NCBI RefSeq assembly: GCF_029211185.1
Contig: NZ_JARGDO010000011.1
Location: 1 to 64,000 of the forward strand
From: Tessaracoccus caeni
GTDB taxonomy: Bacteria; Actinomycetota; Actinomycetes; Propionibacteriales; Propionibacteriaceae
Length of the DNA stretch: 64,000 nucleotides
Direction: 5' to 3'
Positions 63,602-64,000 of the stretch are shown piece after piece. Position 1 is the stretch's first letter, and every line of letters begins with the position of its first letter. Under the pieces are notes generated by a model. That model was not told where the DNA came from. It did no database searches and was given only the letters and a program-made list of their open reading frames with translations. The translations under genes were made by a program, and so were the position numbers.

Positions 63602-64000
63602 ATGCCGGTTCCACAGTTCATCCTGGATCTTCGCCGCCACATAGGCACCATGCCGCTCTGGCTGATGGGCACGTCGGTGGTGGTGCTGCGCGAAGGAGCG
63701 GGGGGTGCCGAGGTGCTCCTCGTCAAGCGCTCTGACAACGGCCTCTGGGCGCTGATCAGCGGCATCGTCGATCCGGGAGAGCATCCCAAGGTCACCGCCG
63801 TGCGCGAGGCCAAGGAAGAGGCATGCGTCGACATCAGCATCGAGCGGATGCTGTGGCTGGGTGTCACCGAGCCCAGCACCTACGACAACGGCGACGTGTG
63901 TCAGTACCTCGATCACGGCTTCAGGGCGCGCTACCTGGGTGGTGAGCCTGCCGTGGGTGACGAGGAGTCGCTGGAAGTGGCATGGTTCCCCGTCGACGAT
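63602..64000 (+). CDS. NUDIX hydrolase, N-terminal part (cut by window edge)
   Basis: 133 codons are visible. The NUDIX box is complete: G-IVDPGE-HPKVTAV-REAKEEACV, with the Glu residues that bind Mg2+ in REAKEE. It is preceded by TSVVVLREGAGGAEVLLVKRSDNGLWALI. The substrate (a nucleoside diphosphate linked to X) is unknown. ATG 63602 has CATGAT 7 nt upstream, in the same leaderless pattern as other genes here; ATG 63590 and 63593 are in-frame alternatives. It diverges from the carboxylase gene. Confidence 0.85.
   Translation, partial: MPVPQFILDLRRHIGTMPLWLMGTSVVVLREGAGGAEVLLVKRSDNGLWALISGIVDPGEHPKVTAVREAKEEACVDISIERMLWLGVTEPSTYDNGDVCQYLDHGFRARYLGGEPAVGDEESLEVAWFPVDD

Overview
The window is high-GC DNA from an actinobacterium, most likely a Propionibacteriaceae-type organism. 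I base this on the gene content and order (DUF6350, purN, purH, folD, DUF3017, mdh; lpdA beside a PNP/pmmB pair; a biotin-carboxylase/BCCP fusion), a TIPAS-type MerR regulator, frequent GTG starts, and many genes with a TANNNT -10 box 6-7 nt before the start codon, which predicts leaderless mRNAs. The family-level placement is inference.

Layout. 1-117 is the tail of an IS5-like transposase, followed by an EEP-fold phosphohydrolase (188-958). 989-11117 is a minus-strand glycosidase block: GH38 alpha-mannosidase, GH5_18-like beta-mannosidase, GH92 with a Gln in place of the usual catalytic acid, and a GH18-GH20 fusion. None has a signal peptide, so together they look like cytoplasmic breakdown of imported N-glycans or (phospho)mannan-type glycans. 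A 168-bp MITE-like element sits inside the block and a 64-bp tandem repeat sits upstream of it. 11572-24697 is mainly housekeeping: membrane proteins, purN-purH-folD, mdh, purU, a CNNM transporter, an APH-fold protein, add and RNase HI. 24835-29875 holds four tandem paralogous secreted proteins, each with its own extended -10 promoter.

29892-44619 contains a YafY/WYL regulator divergent from an alpha/beta hydrolase, an APH-type kinase with ychJ, a MerR regulator divergent from its probable target, metG, DUF2207, an NlpC/P60 protein, punA-pmmB (nucleoside phosphorolysis feeding the pentose phosphate pool), lpdA with a glycosyltransferase, and an RHH-Doc toxin-antitoxin pair. 44760-52045 is the most unusual locus: a divergent glutamate synthase large subunit (1850 aa) that overlaps by 4 bp a CysJ-type diflavin reductase where gltD would be expected. 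A short CCxC open frame follows and runs into a convergent gene, as if the operon had been cut.

52133-64000 is cell-surface and lipid metabolism: GT2-GtrA, a phosphodiester glycosidase-domain protein, a 2149-aa LPxTG-like surface protein with DUF11-type, beta-propeller-like and SpaA modules, a Met/His-rich membrane protein, an acyl-CoA carboxylase alpha chain and the start of a NUDIX hydrolase. I saw no tRNA, rRNA or convincing CRISPR array. All family assignments come from reading motifs; no database search was run.
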